NCBI GenBank assembly: GCA_002422395.1
Contig: DIUY01000030.1
Coordinates: 75,308 to 139,307, forward strand
Direction of reading: 5' to 3'
DNA length: 64,000 nucleotides
Source of the DNA: Methylococcaceae bacterium UBA6146
GTDB taxonomy: Bacteria > Pseudomonadota > Gammaproteobacteria > Methylococcales > Methylomonadaceae
Shown: positions 42,232 to 48,560 of the stretch, piece after piece
How the letters are laid out: every line of letters begins with the position of its first letter
Numbering within the stretch: position 1 is the stretch's first letter
Notes under the pieces: generated by a model
The model's database searches: none
The model's input: only the letters and a program-made list of their open reading frames with translations
What the model was told of the DNA's origin: nothing
Program-made: the position numbers and the translations under genes

Positions 42232-42918
42232 CTAAAGCTTTTGAAGTTCTTCATAACCAATAGCTCCGGAATGCAGGGCGCTAGCAATGAGTGCTTGCTT
42301 TATGCCTATCTGTTTCAACGCTTTTAAATCACCGGCATTTCTAATTCCTCCTGCTGCGACAAAGTTCTTCTTTGGATACTGTTTGCAAAAGGCAGTTAAT
42401 TTATCCAGATCGGCTCCCTGATTACTACCCACACGGGCTAAAGTCATAATAATAATAGTGTCCGGCCACCAATCCGAATTAACAAACAGGCTTTTCGCCC
42501 CCAGTTCTCCGCTAAGTGAATAATCCAGTGAAAGGATGAAATTATTATTAAAGTCATTAAATTCTGCAATAGTCTCATCTTTATAACATTCACTACCCAA
42601 GACCGGTACACATTGCCCGTTAATTTTTGATTGCTTTTTATAGCGTTGATAACCTTTATCAATCCAAAATATTTTTTCCGGAAAAAAAGCCAGCACTTCG
42701 TTGATTAAACTGTCATGGTCACCGTGATGAGTAATCGCATTCAAATCTGCAATATAAAACGTATCGAAGTCATAAATCCCCAAAAACGCATTGATGACCT
42801 GATAAATATCTGATGACTGACATAAATGACTATTAATCGGTTGATAATGTTCACGACACCCTTGCTGAGCATGAACAACGACACCATCTTTTAAATCAAT
42901 TACCGGAATTATTTTCAT
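42232..42918 (-). CDS. HisA/HisF-related TIM-barrel protein of the C1 cofactor set
   Basis: 228 residues. HisA-like opening IIPVIDLKDGVVVHAQQG, FYIADLNAI (Asp at the HisA position) and the phosphate-binding end FVAAGGIRN...ALIASALHSG. Genuine HisA would be with other his genes; here it lies among methylotrophy genes, inverted between fae and the ATP-grasp gene. The hisA/hisF-related family occurs in methanogens and methylotrophs and is linked to H4MPT/methanofuran metabolism. Reaction unknown. The 42-nt gap to the divergent ATP-grasp gene must hold both promoters. Confidence 0.8.
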   Translation of the reverse strand: MKIIPVIDLKDGVVVHAQQGCREHYQPINSHLCQSSDIYQVINAFLGIYDFDTFYIADLNAITHHGDHDSLINEVLAFFPEKIFWIDKGYQRYKKQSKINGQCVPVLGSECYKDETIAEFNDFNNNFILSLDYSLSGELGAKSLFVNSDWWPDTIIIMTLARVGSNQGADLDKLTAFCKQYPKKNFVAAGGIRNAGDLKALKQIGIKQALIASALHSGAIGYEELQKL

Positions 42919-42960
42919 GCGTAAAATTTCTGTGGTTGTTGCAATGATAAAATTAATTGT

Positions 42961-43965
42961 ATGAAAATCTTGTTATTCGAGTATATCACTGGGGGCGGTT
43001 TTAATAAGCATGAGCTGCCAGCATCATTGGCAAATGAAGGTCTTTTGATGCTACAGGCCTTACTAGATAACTTTTCAACCATAAACGGCAATGAAATCAT
43101 AGTTATGCTGGATTGGCGCGTTATTGACCTTCTTAATACACGCGATATGAATATCTTTATCATTAAACCGGAACATCAAACCAGTGAAGAATTTGTACGA
43201 TTAACCCGGCAATGTGATGCGGTATGGCCGATTGCGCCGGAATTTGGCGAAATATTGCAAACACTCTGTCAAGTAGTTGAATTATCAGGAAAAAAGTTAT
43301 TAACCTCGCACGCAACAGCGGTTGAAATGACGGCTAATAAATTGAGCACCTATCAGCAGCTTATGCTGCACAATATAGCCACCATACCCACGCAGAGACT
43401 TGCTGAAAGCAAAAATTGGCCAGGGCATACTGGTCAGGAATGGATAATAAAACCCATTGACGGCGTAGGCTGCGCGGACAGTTATTTAATCACTTCCCGA
43501 CAAGATTCCGCGCTGATTGGTATACAACAAGAACAATATATTATTCAACCACATATGCATGGTATAAAAACCAGCCTATCTTGCCTTTTTAAACAAGGCA
43601 AGGTCTGGTTATTAAGCGCCAATCTGCAAAAATTCAGAATTATCAACAACCAATATCAGCTATCACACATCATCGTAAATCATGATCCGGATTTAATTAA
43701 ATACCAGGATTTAGTCGATAAAATAGCGCAGGCTTTTCCTGAATTATGGGGTTATGCCGGTATTGACTTAATTGAAACGCCCGAACTAATACTGGTTCTT
43801 GAAATTAATCCCCGATTGACCACCTCATTCGTCGGTATTTATGCTGCGCTGGGAATTAATGTGGCTGAAAACGTAATGCAGTTGCTGGAAGGTCATCCAA
43901 CATTCACTCGGGGTTTTAACAAACCAATCACCATTAACTTGAAACACAATGAAACAAATGCATAG
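42961..43965 (+). CDS. ATP-grasp ligase, MfnD-like (Orf17-like)
   Basis: 334 residues. ATP-grasp_3/DUF201 type: KILLFEYITGGGFN at the N-terminus, WIIKPIDGVGCADSYL, YIIQPHMHG, and VLEINPRLTTSFVGIY with the metal ligands. In archaea MfnD joins tyramine and glutamate in methanofuran. The methylotroph Orf17 family sits next to fae, as here, so a glutamate-ligation step in methylofuran synthesis is inferred. The ATG is 43 nt from the divergent gene's start. It overlaps the next gene by 17 nt. Confidence 0.82.
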   Translation: MKILLFEYITGGGFNKHELPASLANEGLLMLQALLDNFSTINGNEIIVMLDWRVIDLLNTRDMNIFIIKPEHQTSEEFVRLTRQCDAVWPIAPEFGEILQTLCQVVELSGKKLLTSHATAVEMTANKLSTYQQLMLHNIATIPTQRLAESKNWPGHTGQEWIIKPIDGVGCADSYLITSRQDSALIGIQQEQYIIQPHMHGIKTSLSCLFKQGKVWLLSANLQKFRIINNQYQLSHIIVNHDPDLIKYQDLVDKIAQAFPELWGYAGIDLIETPELILVLEINPRLTTSFVGIYAALGINVAENVMQLLEGHPTFTRGFNKPITINLKHNETNA

Positions 43966-44992
43966 TATTGGCTGGGATATAGGCGGCGCTCACGTCAAAG
44001 CTGTTGTTCTCGATCAGACATGGGAAGTTAGCGCTATTTTCCTGTTACCTTGTCCGTTATGGAAAGGCATAGAGCAATTACGAATAGCGGTAAAAGATAT
44101 TATGCAAGAGCTACCTGCTGCACATTATTGGCATGCCATTACCATGACCGGCGAGCTGGTTGATTGTTTTGAAAATCGAGAAGCTGGCGTTAAACAAATC
44201 CTGGCAACGATAATCGAGCTATTGCCTGCCGATGAATTACACGTATTCGCCGGAAAAGCTGGATTAATCAACGCCAAACACGTTAATGAACAACATTATC
44301 TAGCCATTGCTTCAGCCAATTGGTTAGTGAGCGCCGCTTTCGTCGCTCAAAAAGTAGGCAACGGATTATTTATAGATATTGGCAGTACGACCACCGATAT
44401 TCTTTTATTGAGAGATGGCGAGGTTAGGGCGCAAGGCTACACCGATTACCAACGCCTAATTTCACAAGAGCTTATTTATACCGGTATCATCAGGACTGCT
44501 GTGATGGCGGTAGCCCAAACGGCGCTAGATGATGATACCGAAATCGGCATCATGGCCGAGTATTTTGCCACGATGGCCGATGTCTATCGCGTTACCGGGG
44601 AACTTAACGAATTACACGACCATACCGAAACGGCGGATGGTGCAGAAAAAACAATTATCGCCAGTGCCAGGCGTTTATCTCGCATGATTGGGTGTGATTT
44701 TTACCCTGATGAACTGCCGCGTTGGCAAAAATTCGCAGAAAACATTCGCGCCCAGCAATTATATAAAATCCAATCCGGCTGCGAACACCACATTTCAAAC
44801 AGTAATATTTCTAACAGTAGTCCGATAATTGGCGCGGGAATAGGGCGGTTTCTAGTCAAACAACTGGCACTGAACTTAGGACGCCCTTATCTGGATTTTT
44901 CTGAATTATTTCCCATAGCATCAACCCACACCGGTATAACAATCGCTGATTGCGCGCCCGCAATGGCTGTGGCTTGTTTTTCATCATTATGA
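43949..44992 (+). CDS. hydantoinase-fold H4MPT-linked C1 pathway protein (MfnF-like)
   Basis: 347 residues. ASKHA/hydantoinase-A-like fold: SIGWDIGGAHVKAVV (phosphate 1), FIDIGSTTTDILLL (phosphate 2) and a C-terminal GAGIGRFLV. It matches the family described as a putative H4MPT-linked C1 transfer protein; an archaeal member is MfnF, which joins the furan and tyramine-glutamate parts of methanofuran. Cotranscription with the MfnD-like gene supports a methylofuran role. An ATG at 43958 is an alternative start. Last gene before dif. Confidence 0.82.
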   Translation: MKQMHSIGWDIGGAHVKAVVLDQTWEVSAIFLLPCPLWKGIEQLRIAVKDIMQELPAAHYWHAITMTGELVDCFENREAGVKQILATIIELLPADELHVFAGKAGLINAKHVNEQHYLAIASANWLVSAAFVAQKVGNGLFIDIGSTTTDILLLRDGEVRAQGYTDYQRLISQELIYTGIIRTAVMAVAQTALDDDTEIGIMAEYFATMADVYRVTGELNELHDHTETADGAEKTIIASARRLSRMIGCDFYPDELPRWQKFAENIRAQQLYKIQSGCEHHISNSNISNSSPIIGAGIGRFLVKQLALNLGRPYLDFSELFPIASTHTGITIADCAPAMAVACFSSL

Positions 44993-45044
44993 TGCTCAAG
45001 GGAATTTTGTCCCGTAAGAGCCGCAACTGCTATTGGCCTCTATA

Positions 45045-45072
45045 ATTTAACATAATATGCATTATGCGAAGT
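45045..45072 (-). other. dif: chromosomal dif site (XerCD recombination site), left junction of integrated element
   Basis: Plus strand: ATTTAACATAA / TATGCA / TTATGCGAAGT. Read on the minus strand this is XerC arm ACTTCGCATAA, spacer TGCATA, XerD arm TTATGTTAAAT. Against E. coli dif as I recall it, the XerD arm is 11/11, the spacer 5/6 and the XerC arm 7/11. The XerC arm plus flank (ATTATGCGAAGTTTT, 45061-45075) is repeated exactly at 48529-48543, bounding a 3.5-kb element. Gene orientation switches around here, as expected at the terminus. Confidence 0.9.
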
Positions 45073-45075
45073 TTT

Positions 45076-45352
45076 GACAGGTGGTTTTGGTGGCGGGGCA
45101 AATCCCCCCTGATTGGGCATTGCGTGGGCTTTAACGGCTATTGACGATGGGCATCCCACGCTAAGGGGTCTGCCGACGGCGGATAGCTGCCAACGAAAAA
45201 CAAAAAGCGTGTTTTTCGCCGGAAGCTATCTTGCAAATTTTGATTGGGGCTGGTTGGGAAGCCCGGGCCGCGTCATGGCCAAGCCGGAACGCGCGCAAGC
45301 TTTGGCAAGCTTTTGCGCGCGATGTCCCGGCCTGTGAGGCAAAACCCAGACG
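45076..45352. other. non-coding, hairpin-rich end of the IMEX (candidate replication origin/packaging region)
   Basis: No gene. It holds GCGCGCAAGCTT (45291-45302) opposite AAGCTTTTGCGCGC (45307-45320), a near-perfect hairpin with a 2-nt bulge, nested near the CCGGGCC and CCCGG stretches. Another stem-prone block is around 45185-45235. Filamentous phage intergenic regions carry the origins and packaging hairpin in such structures. Function is inferred from position. Confidence 0.5.
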
Positions 45353-45622
45353 CTAAGGGTTTGGGGTGATGGTTTGGCGCAATGCGTCAAGACGCGTGAG
45401 AAAGGTATGGAAATGGGCGTTCAACCCAAAAAGGACGGCAGATACATTTTCAGCATCCGTGCCGCAATCGACAGTAACCACTTGCAAGCCATCATAGGCT
45501 TTATAAAGGAAATCCAAGTCATCAGAAAAACGGAGAAGCTGCTCTTGGAGGCCGACCAATTGAAAAGACAGCGACAACGCTTGATTTACGGGTTCAGAAA
45601 CATCAACATGCGTACCGGACAT
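45353..45622 (-). CDS. small hypothetical IMEX protein
   Basis: 89 residues, predicted helical (QALSLSFQLVGLQEQLLRFSDDLDFLYKAY), no Cys motif. I chose the ATG at 45622 because GAGG lies 8 nt upstream; an ATG at 45628 is too close to it. Same strand as the other IMEX genes. The overlapping plus-strand frame at 45374 has no ribosome-binding site. Last gene of the element's minus-strand series; function unknown. Confidence 0.5.
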   Translation of the reverse strand: MSGTHVDVSEPVNQALSLSFQLVGLQEQLLRFSDDLDFLYKAYDGLQVVTVDCGTDAENVSAVLFGLNAHFHTFLTRLDALRQTITPNP

Positions 45623-45708
45623 GGGCATTACCTCGATTAATGGCTGTGTTCAGTTCCGCTTCGGTGTTTGATTCACTTGGGCGGAACGCCTCTTATTTAC
45701 CGCAAAGC

Positions 45709-46056
45709 CTAGGCCTGTGGCTTATGCAACTGCTGGTGCAACTGGTCGTTGAGCTTGTCGAACAGCTCAAGGAATTGGGCGGGTGCTGGCAGAAGGACTG
45801 TCGGCGCGAACGCGTCGAACGACAACCCCGCATATTTGTCAGGCCGGATATTGGCCTGCAACTCAAACACATAATCCCCTTCCGGATAACACTTGACCCC
45901 AGCCGGCAACCGGATTTGGTATTCGGTCGGGAATTTCGAGCCGGACTTGTACACCCAGATTTTTTGCAGGAACTCCAATTCGCTGGAATTGGGGATGGTG
46001 CGGCTACGGACGGCATCCACTTGGGCGCGTTCGACATTGGCTTTCACTAAAGGCAT
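45709..46056 (-). CDS. gpV-like single-stranded DNA-binding protein
   Basis: 115 residues. The core YKSGSKFPTEYQIRLPAG-x5-PEGDYVFELQANI...LLPA parallels the OB-fold gene V protein of Ff phages (YPVLVKITLD...PGLYTVHLSSF...RLVPA), matching the Pro-Gly-x-Tyr turn and the closing Leu-Val/Leu-Pro-Ala. It would coat the single-stranded replication product of Rep. The order rep followed by an SSB gene is that of filamentous phages. The C-terminal tail (about 90-115) is Gln-rich. Assignment rests on pattern only. Confidence 0.65.
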   Translation of the reverse strand: MPLVKANVERAQVDAVRSRTIPNSSELEFLQKIWVYKSGSKFPTEYQIRLPAGVKCYPEGDYVFELQANIRPDKYAGLSFDAFAPTVLLPAPAQFLELFDKLNDQLHQQLHKPQA

Positions 46057-46073
46057 GGCTGTTTCCTGTTGGA

Positions 46074-46265
46074 TTAGTGGAGGTCTTCGAACATGTCGGA
46101 TTTACCGAAGGTTTCGGAATATTTCCGATAAGCGGACTCATGGTATCGCAATGCCAAAGGATCATCGGGAAAACCCTGCTGGGCATCCACGATAGCGTTA
46201 TGGAGCAATTGCAAAATAGCCTTGTGTTCGCTAAAAGTCAGTTCAATCGTGTAGTTTTTCGGCAT
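46074..46265 (-). CDS. small hypothetical IMEX protein
   Basis: 63 residues, charged and probably helical (HKAILQLLHNAIVDAQQG, SAYRKYSETFGK). Lies 17 nt upstream of the ssDNA-binding protein gene and 12 nt after the zinc-protein gene, so it belongs to one transcript. A weak AGAG precedes its ATG. Unknown function. Confidence 0.55.
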   Translation of the reverse strand: MPKNYTIELTFSEHKAILQLLHNAIVDAQQGFPDDPLALRYHESAYRKYSETFGKSDMFEDLH

Positions 46266-46277
46266 AAAAAACTCTAT

Positions 46278-46694
46278 TTATTGGTGGGATGAAGAAACGG
46301 TGCGGGTTAGGCCGTGAGAGCCGCCAGCATGGAAAGATTGGACAAATTTGGCGTGTAACCCTTCCAAAACCGGATAAGCCGCTGGCTGGATTTCGGGCAG
46401 GTAACCAAAGCCAGTACGGATAGCGTAAACAGTACTATCCAACAGGTTAAACAACTGCAAACGCTCCTGTAACGTCATCGGGAAAGGCGTTTCAAGCCCA
46501 CAAAACAGGCTTTTAAGGGTTTCATTGTCAATCGGGTTATCTACGGTTGTAGTCATGGTGGCACTCTGGGGTTGTGGTTGGATGGATTGGGCGCGGCGGC
46601 AAGCGTTGGAGCAATAATTGAACAGGCGGCTGGAAGAGACGCGCCGGACAGTATTGCCACAAACGGGGCATAGCGGGAAAGGTAAGGTTTTCAT
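46278..46694 (-). CDS. IMEX zinc-binding protein with helical C-terminus
   Basis: 138 residues from the ATG at 46694, 2 nt after the previous stop. The N-terminal treble-clef-like set CPVCG...YCSNACRRAQ should bind one zinc; then a Gln/Thr linker and a helical tail (LQERLQLFNLLDSTVYAI). The longer open frame to 46835 overlaps the upstream gene and is not used. The zinc motif is nearly the same as in the neighbouring 67-residue protein. Function unknown; DNA binding or phage-protein contact is possible. Confidence 0.65.
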   Translation of the reverse strand: MKTLPFPLCPVCGNTVRRVSSSRLFNYCSNACRRAQSIQPQPQSATMTTTVDNPIDNETLKSLFCGLETPFPMTLQERLQLFNLLDSTVYAIRTGFGYLPEIQPAAYPVLEGLHAKFVQSFHAGGSHGLTRTVSSSHQ

Positions 46695-46696
46695 CG

Positions 46697-46900
46697 TTAA
46701 CCCCCTACCCCACAAGCCGCGTGTTTCGTAACGGAAGCGCGTATACGGTAAGCTTTCATCTTGCAGGCGTTGGAACAATAAACCGGAGGCCGCCCAGTGC
46801 GTGGGACAACCAACAGGCCTTGGCAAACAGGGCAAGACAAACCGTTACGTAAGTCGAAAGCGAAAAAATCCGCACTGAAAAAGTCGTTTGGGTCTTTCAT
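46697..46900 (-). CDS. small IMEX zinc-binding protein
   Basis: 67 residues. The motif is CPVCQG-x14-YCSNACKMKAYRIR, a four-Cys zinc site followed by a basic helix. A strong AGGGGAGGG lies just upstream of the ATG. It starts 11 nt after the Rep stop. Such CxxC...CSxxCkxxxyR proteins are common in small phages and plasmids and may bind nucleic acid; no function is established here. Confidence 0.7.
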   Translation of the reverse strand: MKDPNDFFSADFFAFDLRNGLSCPVCQGLLVVPRTGRPPVYCSNACKMKAYRIRASVTKHAACGVGG

Positions 46901-46911
46901 ACACCCTCCCC

Positions 46912-47958
46912 TTACGCGGCAATCAGGCCGCGTTCATAAGCCCATGCCGGATTGGCAACAGGTACGGCCTCAATGATGCGCATCAACGGCACGACGTTGT
47001 TGTGTTCGGGGGCAAGGTGTGTGGCGTTGATGTCGATGCCATGCTCAAGCAAAAGCTTACGGTGGCGGTAAAAAGTGTTATGCGGCAAAAGTTGGCGTAG
47101 ATCTGCACCTTGCCGCCAATGCTGGTAAGTGCCATAAACGGCACGGGGCAATTTCATCAGTTGTTCGTCTATCAGTGTGGCTTGTGTGGTCATGTCGATT
47201 TTTCCCAAGTATGCGGTAAACAGTTCGTCGAGTGTGGTTGGGTTCAGGTGGTAACCGTGCGTAATGCCGTGTTTCTGTAGCTCTTTCGTAAATATCCGCA
47301 GTTCGGCGCGGAGCTTGCCTTTGATAAAGTCCTCAAGGCCGAGGTTTTGTAAATGGTCAGGTAGTTGGTGCGTCTTGCCTTTGGCGAGCATCTCCCGCGA
47401 TTTGTTGTAAAACTTGAATGCCCAACGCTTCGAGGATTTGCCTAAGTAAACCGTGCCTTTATCACGTGAGCTTTTGCCGTGGCGGCTCATAGCCCGCATG
47501 TGTGCGGCATGTAACCACGCTTCAACGCTGGCATCATTGCCCACGTCATACAACTGGTTAATGTCCAGCATCTTGATTTTGTAATCGCCCTTCTTGATTT
47601 TGGCCTCAGCTTGCCTGACGTTACGTAAGGACTCTAAGGTTTTGCCAAAATACCCAGCATAAACCTCAAAGACCTTACGGAACGCCAAGAGCAACAGGGT
47701 ATTAAGGTCACGTGAACCGAAAACGTTGTGGCCTTGCAGGAATTTCGACAGGTTTCCGTCAATCATGAGCGTGGTCGCCCTGCCCTCGCCGTTACCGCCC
47801 GATGACTTGATTTTGACGCTGGTTTCATGCGAACTGCGACAAACAACCGACTTCACACAATCCCATTCGATTGTGCCATCCGCGTCGATCGACAGCACAC
47901 GACCTGCCGGAATGGGGTCGTGTAGGAAGTCAATTTCACCGCGAAACCAATCAATCAT
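46912..47958 (-). CDS. filamentous phage/plasmid replication initiation protein (gene II/X, Phage_CRI family)
   Basis: 348 residues starting MIDWFRGEI, the usual opening of this family; an upstream ATG at 47979 would add 7 residues. Family blocks are VYLGKSSKRWAFKFYNKSREM (about 185-205) and LRAELRIFTKELQKHG (about 228-243). It should nick the plus-strand origin and drive rolling-circle replication. Divergent from the small regulator gene across a repeat-rich operator region. The C-terminal part (HNTFYRHRKLLLEHGID) resembles a DNA-binding helix-turn-helix. Confidence 0.85.
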   Translation of the reverse strand: MIDWFRGEIDFLHDPIPAGRVLSIDADGTIEWDCVKSVVCRSSHETSVKIKSSGGNGEGRATTLMIDGNLSKFLQGHNVFGSRDLNTLLLLAFRKVFEVYAGYFGKTLESLRNVRQAEAKIKKGDYKIKMLDINQLYDVGNDASVEAWLHAAHMRAMSRHGKSSRDKGTVYLGKSSKRWAFKFYNKSREMLAKGKTHQLPDHLQNLGLEDFIKGKLRAELRIFTKELQKHGITHGYHLNPTTLDELFTAYLGKIDMTTQATLIDEQLMKLPRAVYGTYQHWRQGADLRQLLPHNTFYRHRKLLLEHGIDINATHLAPEHNNVVPLMRIIEAVPVANPAWAYERGLIAA

Positions 47959-48075
47959 AACAAAATAACATGTTAACAAAGTTACGAAATGCTAACAGGT
48001 TATTTGTTATCAAGTCAACTTGTTATAATGTTAACCTGATGTTAATAGCTCGTAAGACTGAAACTGGAACAAACA
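47959..48075. promoter_or_regulatory. IMEX divergent control region with repeated TGTTAAC/TAACA motifs
   Basis: Between rep (-) and the small regulator (+) lie several copies of a GTTAAC/TAACA-type word: ATGTTAAC near 47970, GCTAACAGGTTA near 47991, ATGTTAACCTG near 48029 and ATGTTAATA near 48039. A TATAAT is at 48024-48029. This looks like an operator array bound by the product of 48076, comparable in layout to rstR/rstA of CTXphi. Binding is inferred. Confidence 0.55.
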
Positions 48076-48273
48076 ATGGCAAAGCTAATAAAAGCAGTAA
48101 GAATCAGAGAAGACAGGGCGGAAATGCTAAGAGAAAAAGCAATAGCTCTAACGATAAAGAAAAAAGAACACATTACAGAAGCCGACCTGGTCAACTACTT
48201 AATTGACGCGGTAACGGAAAGCCTAGACATTGACGAAGATGGAATATTTATACAGACGGATAATCTGGATTAA
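48076..48273 (+). CDS. small probable ribbon-helix-helix regulator of the IMEX
   Basis: 65 residues: KAVRIREDRAEMLREKA as a possible beta strand and first helix, then TEADLVNYLIDAVTE as a second helix and an acidic tail. The only plus-strand gene of the element, divergent from rep, a position held by phage repressors. No HTH signature. DNA binding is inferred from size, charge and position. Confidence 0.6.
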   Translation: MAKLIKAVRIREDRAEMLREKAIALTIKKKEHITEADLVNYLIDAVTESLDIDEDGIFIQTDNLD

Positions 48274-48360
48274 TACCAAAAATGGTACAAAAGGACAGTA
48301 CTACTAACCCCGTCCTTGCGTTGTTGCGAACCGTTCTTGTTTGAAATAAAAAAATAAAGG

Positions 48361-48417
48361 CTTGGTGATGTGCGCGGGTGCTCTTCGTACCTCATCCGCC
48401 CCTCGCACATCACCAAG
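48361..48417. repeat. 14-bp perfect inverted repeat at right end of IMEX
   Basis: CTTGGTGATGTGCG (48361-48374) pairs exactly with CGCACATCACCAAG (48404-48417) around a 29-nt loop. It lies between the regulator gene and the attP-like fold. It could be a terminator-independent structural element such as a minus-strand origin. The whole 48274-48560 stretch contains no gene. Confidence 0.6.
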
Positions 48418-48444
48418 GGTATAAATTGTAAAGAAGAGAAAGAA

Positions 48445-48540
48445 ACATCGCATAATGCACGTTATATAAAAAAGCCCGCGTGTGCACTGATTGTACACGC
48501 GAACTTTTCTACATAACGTTGGGGCGTAATTATGCGAAGT
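48445..48540. other. folded double XerCD site (attP-like) and right junction of IMEX
   Basis: Two XerCD sites face each other within 96 nt. Left: XerC-like ACATCGCATAA (48445-48455), spacer TGCACG, XerD-like TTATATAAAAA (48462-48472). Right, inverted: XerD-like TTTCTACATAA (48506-48516), 13 nt, XerC arm TTATGCGAAGT (48530-48540). An inner stem GCGTGT/ACACGC closes the fold. As single-stranded DNA this forms one dif-like duplex with unequal central regions, the arrangement known for CTXphi attP. Confidence 0.8.
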
Positions 48541-48560
48541 TTTTATAGGCCTGTAACTTT

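Larger units (their letters stand above)
45073..48540. mobile_element. Xer-integrated element (IMEX) with filamentous-phage-type replication genes
   Basis: About 3.5 kb between two copies of the dif XerC arm. Content from right to left: small DNA-binding protein gene (+), then on the minus strand Rep (gene II/X family), two small zinc-binding proteins, two small unknowns and a gpV-like ssDNA-binding protein. A hairpin-rich non-coding end (45076-45352) and a folded double-XerCD attP-like segment (48445-48540) complete it. No integrase, coat, minor coat or Zot/gpI-type gene is visible. This fits a satellite of a filamentous phage that uses host XerC/XerD. Confidence 0.85.

Noticed and set aside
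42232..42918. Histidine biosynthesis HisA
   Set aside because: HisA-like motifs are present but no other his gene is near and the context is methylotrophy; treated as a HisA/HisF-related paralogue.
45113..45337. 74-aa plus-strand frame next to dif
   Set aside because: It covers the hairpin-rich origin-like region; no SD and low-complexity translation.
45374..45640. 88-aa plus-strand frame in the IMEX
   Set aside because: It is antisense to a minus-strand frame that has a proper GAGG site and matches the element's transcription direction.
45045..48543. Ordinary plasmid or transposon insertion
   Set aside because: No transposase, no IS ends and no integrase; the ends coincide with dif and a XerC-arm repeat.
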